From assembly GCA_018608545.1 (NCBI GenBank), contig JABAZI010000084.1, positions 1 through 35,005 on the forward strand: DNA of 35,005 bases, written 5' to 3'. The DNA comes from Polaribacter sp. Lineage in GTDB: Bacteria; Bacteroidota; Bacteroidia; Flavobacteriales; Flavobacteriaceae. Positions within the stretch are counted from its first letter, which is position 1, and every line of letters begins with the position of its first letter. A program made the position numbers and the translations under genes. Of the stretch, positions 34,910-35,005 are shown in pieces. The notes under the pieces were generated by a model. It was not told the origin of the DNA. It searched no databases and saw only the letters and a list, made by a program, of their open reading frames with translations.

Positions 34910-35005
34910 TTGCTTTTATTTTTACAGCACTAAAAAAGCGGTATAAAATGTTTTTTTCTATAAATTAAAAAAAGAATTTTTTCGTTAATGATAGAATTTA
35001 AATTA

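Overview
The window looks like a chromosomal segment of a marine Bacteroidota, most probably a Flavobacteriaceae. The evidence is the AT-rich sequence, the absence of Shine-Dalgarno sequences, several promoters with a Bacteroidota TAnnTTTG-type -7 element, four proteins ending in a type IX secretion (T9SS) type A sorting domain, GLPGLI-family proteins, a hybrid two-component system (HTCS) regulator, and a short 287-aa primary sigma factor. No tRNA, rRNA, insertion sequence or CRISPR array was seen.

Region 1 (1-21133, + strand) is a polysaccharide utilisation locus (PUL) that enters the window from the left. An operon with 1-base gaps or overlaps encodes a sulfatase-GH10 fusion (5' end cut), a GH3 glycosidase, two S1-type sulfatase lipoproteins and a lipoprotein with a sugar-isomerase-like TIM barrel. 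A second block encodes a free carbohydrate-binding protein, a small exported protein, a 1135-aa multimodular GH5, a 59-aa exported micro-protein and a second GH5. It is followed by an HTCS sensor/regulator and a sugar/H+ symporter. The likely target is a sulfated beta-1,4-linked polysaccharide such as a sulfated xylan or xylan/glucan. The intended division of labour would be: secreted GH5/CBM proteins attack the polymer, sulfatases and GH10/GH3 finish the oligosaccharides, and the MFS permease imports the monosaccharide. No SusC/SusD pair lies in the window. Two intergenic regions (before the CBM gene and before the symporter) share a direct repeat with 21-bp spacing at the same distance from the -7 element; this is my best candidate for the HTCS operator.

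Region 2 (21395-22715, + strand) is a two-gene unit: an exported ankyrin-repeat protein and a DOMON-like T9SS cargo.

Region 3 (22827-27952, - strand) is mostly housekeeping: a FAD-dependent amine-oxidase-like protein, a DnaQ/GIY-YIG fusion nuclease with UvrC-like cysteines, rpe, rpoD and a deoxynucleoside kinase.

Region 4 (28018-34909) is an envelope module. An OmpR-type response regulator and its histidine kinase (- strand) are divergent from two GLPGLI proteins and a TonB-receptor-like outer-membrane barrel (+ strand). The divergent intergenic region has three TTAAC boxes with an exact 10-bp period, a plausible binding site for the response regulator. A 16-bp perfect hairpin ends the module.
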